In this document: piece by piece, positions 5,492 through 5,657 of the stretch | How positions within the stretch are numbered: the stretch's first letter is position 1 | Layout of the letters: each line of letters opens with the position of its first letter | Assembly (NCBI GenBank): GCA_030040215.1 | Contig: JASHUD010000211.1 | Coordinates: 1-5,657 of the forward strand | DNA: 5,657 nucleotides | Direction: 5' to 3' | Source: Methylovirgula sp. | GTDB taxonomy: Bacteria > Pseudomonadota > Alphaproteobacteria > Rhizobiales > Beijerinckiaceae | Translations under genes and position numbers: made by a program | Notes under the pieces: model-generated | Databases searched by the model: none | Told to the model about the DNA's origin: nothing | What the model saw: only the letters and a program-made list of their open reading frames with translations

Positions 5492-5569
5492 CGGAGTGTG
5501 GCGCAGCCCGGTTAGCGCACTAGTCTGGGGGACTAGGGGTCGCGGGTTCGAATCCCGCCACTCCGACCA
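5492..5569 (+). tRNA. tRNA-Pro (anticodon GGG)
   Basis: A complete cloverleaf can be drawn: acceptor stem CGGAGTG (5492-5498) with CACTCCG (5559-5565), D arm GCGC (5501-5504) with GCGC (5515-5518), anticodon stem CTAGT/ACTAG (5520-5524, 5532-5536), and T arm GCGGG/CCCGC with loop TTCGAAT (5547-5553). The anticodon loop CTGGGGG places GGG at 5527-5529, reading CCC and, by wobble, CCU proline codons. The discriminator A5566 is followed by an encoded CCA (5567-5569). C at the first position and A as discriminator fit proline tRNAs. No integrase or duplicated 3' end lies nearby, so there is no sign that it serves as an integration site here. Confidence 0.96.
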
Positions 5570-5582
5570 GTAGGATCGCGCG

Positions 5583-5657
5583 ATGAAAATCTCCGGCCGC
5601 AATTTCATCCAAGGCAAGGTCCTCGACATCAAGAAGGGCGCGACGACGGCGCACGTT
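5583..5657 (+). CDS. TOBE-domain molybdate/tungstate-binding (Mop-like) protein, 5' part
   Basis: The first 25 codons are visible, running off the right edge. They read MKISGRN, then FIQGKVLDIKKGATTAHV, which matches the start of small molybdopterin/molybdate-binding Mop proteins with a TOBE domain. In these proteins the pattern G-(K/T)-V-x-x-(I/V)-x-x-G-A-x-x-A-x-V is typical. Small Mop proteins bind molybdate oxyanions in the cytoplasm for storage or buffering. The same fold also occurs at the C-terminus of ModE and ModC, but having it at residue 1 points to a stand-alone Mop. AGGA (5572-5575) lies 7 nt before the ATG. The gene starts 14 nt after the tRNA and may be cotranscribed with it. 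Confidence 0.8.
   Translation, partial: MKISGRNFIQGKVLDIKKGATTAHV

Noticed and set aside
5552..5569. tRNA-Pro 3' end as a phage or island attachment site
   Set aside because: No integrase, no repeated copy of the tRNA 3' end and no compositional change is seen; the gene that follows is an ordinary Mop-like gene.
1..5657. CRISPR arrays, insertion sequences, toxin-antitoxin or defence genes
   Set aside because: No spaced direct repeats, transposase motifs, terminal inverted repeats or defence-type domains were seen; every sizeable coding region is a core gene.

Overview
The window looks like a chromosomal housekeeping segment of a GC-rich alphaproteobacterium, most likely of the order Hyphomicrobiales (Rhizobiales). 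The basis is gene content and order: an OmlA-type BamE, a Cbp3-like ubiquinol-cytochrome c chaperone (a bacterial family largely confined to alphaproteobacteria), DUF177/YceD, plsX, fabH, ihfA, a short MerR-type regulator and tRNA-Pro. A family- or genus-level assignment cannot be made from this sequence alone.

Layout. Positions 1-60 hold the hydrophobic C-terminal end of an unidentified gene on the + strand. It converges on bamE (minus strand, 122-571), and a perfect 8-bp hairpin with a T-rich tail on the bamE side lies between them. A 143-bp divergent region (572-714) separates bamE from a + strand run: cbp3-like (715-1254), overlapping DUF177/yceD (1244-1804), a 133-bp gap, plsX (1938-2993), a 155-bp gap and fabH (3149-4132). 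A 268-bp gap before ihfA (4401-4790) is partly AT-rich and contains a candidate promoter and two or three strong inverted repeats that would fold in the mRNA leader. A 204-bp gap leads to the MerR-type gene (4995-5444), then tRNA-Pro(GGG) with encoded CCA (5492-5569), and finally the start of a TOBE/Mop molybdate-binding protein (5583 to the window edge).

How the genes relate. PlsX and FabH form a lipid module: FabH makes the first beta-ketoacyl-ACP from acetyl-CoA and malonyl-ACP, and PlsX turns finished acyl-ACP into acyl-phosphate for phospholipid synthesis. BamE serves outer-membrane protein assembly, and the Cbp3-like protein probably serves cytochrome bc1 assembly, so the block is largely about building the envelope. 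IhfA is half of the DNA-bending protein IHF.

No new defence, mobile or biosynthetic system is visible. The least ordinary signals are non-coding: the structured leader upstream of ihfA, a tRNA promoter that leaves almost no 5' leader, and a short upstream frame whose stop overlaps the fabH start. One protein oddity is the roughly 30-residue N-terminal extension of IhfA.
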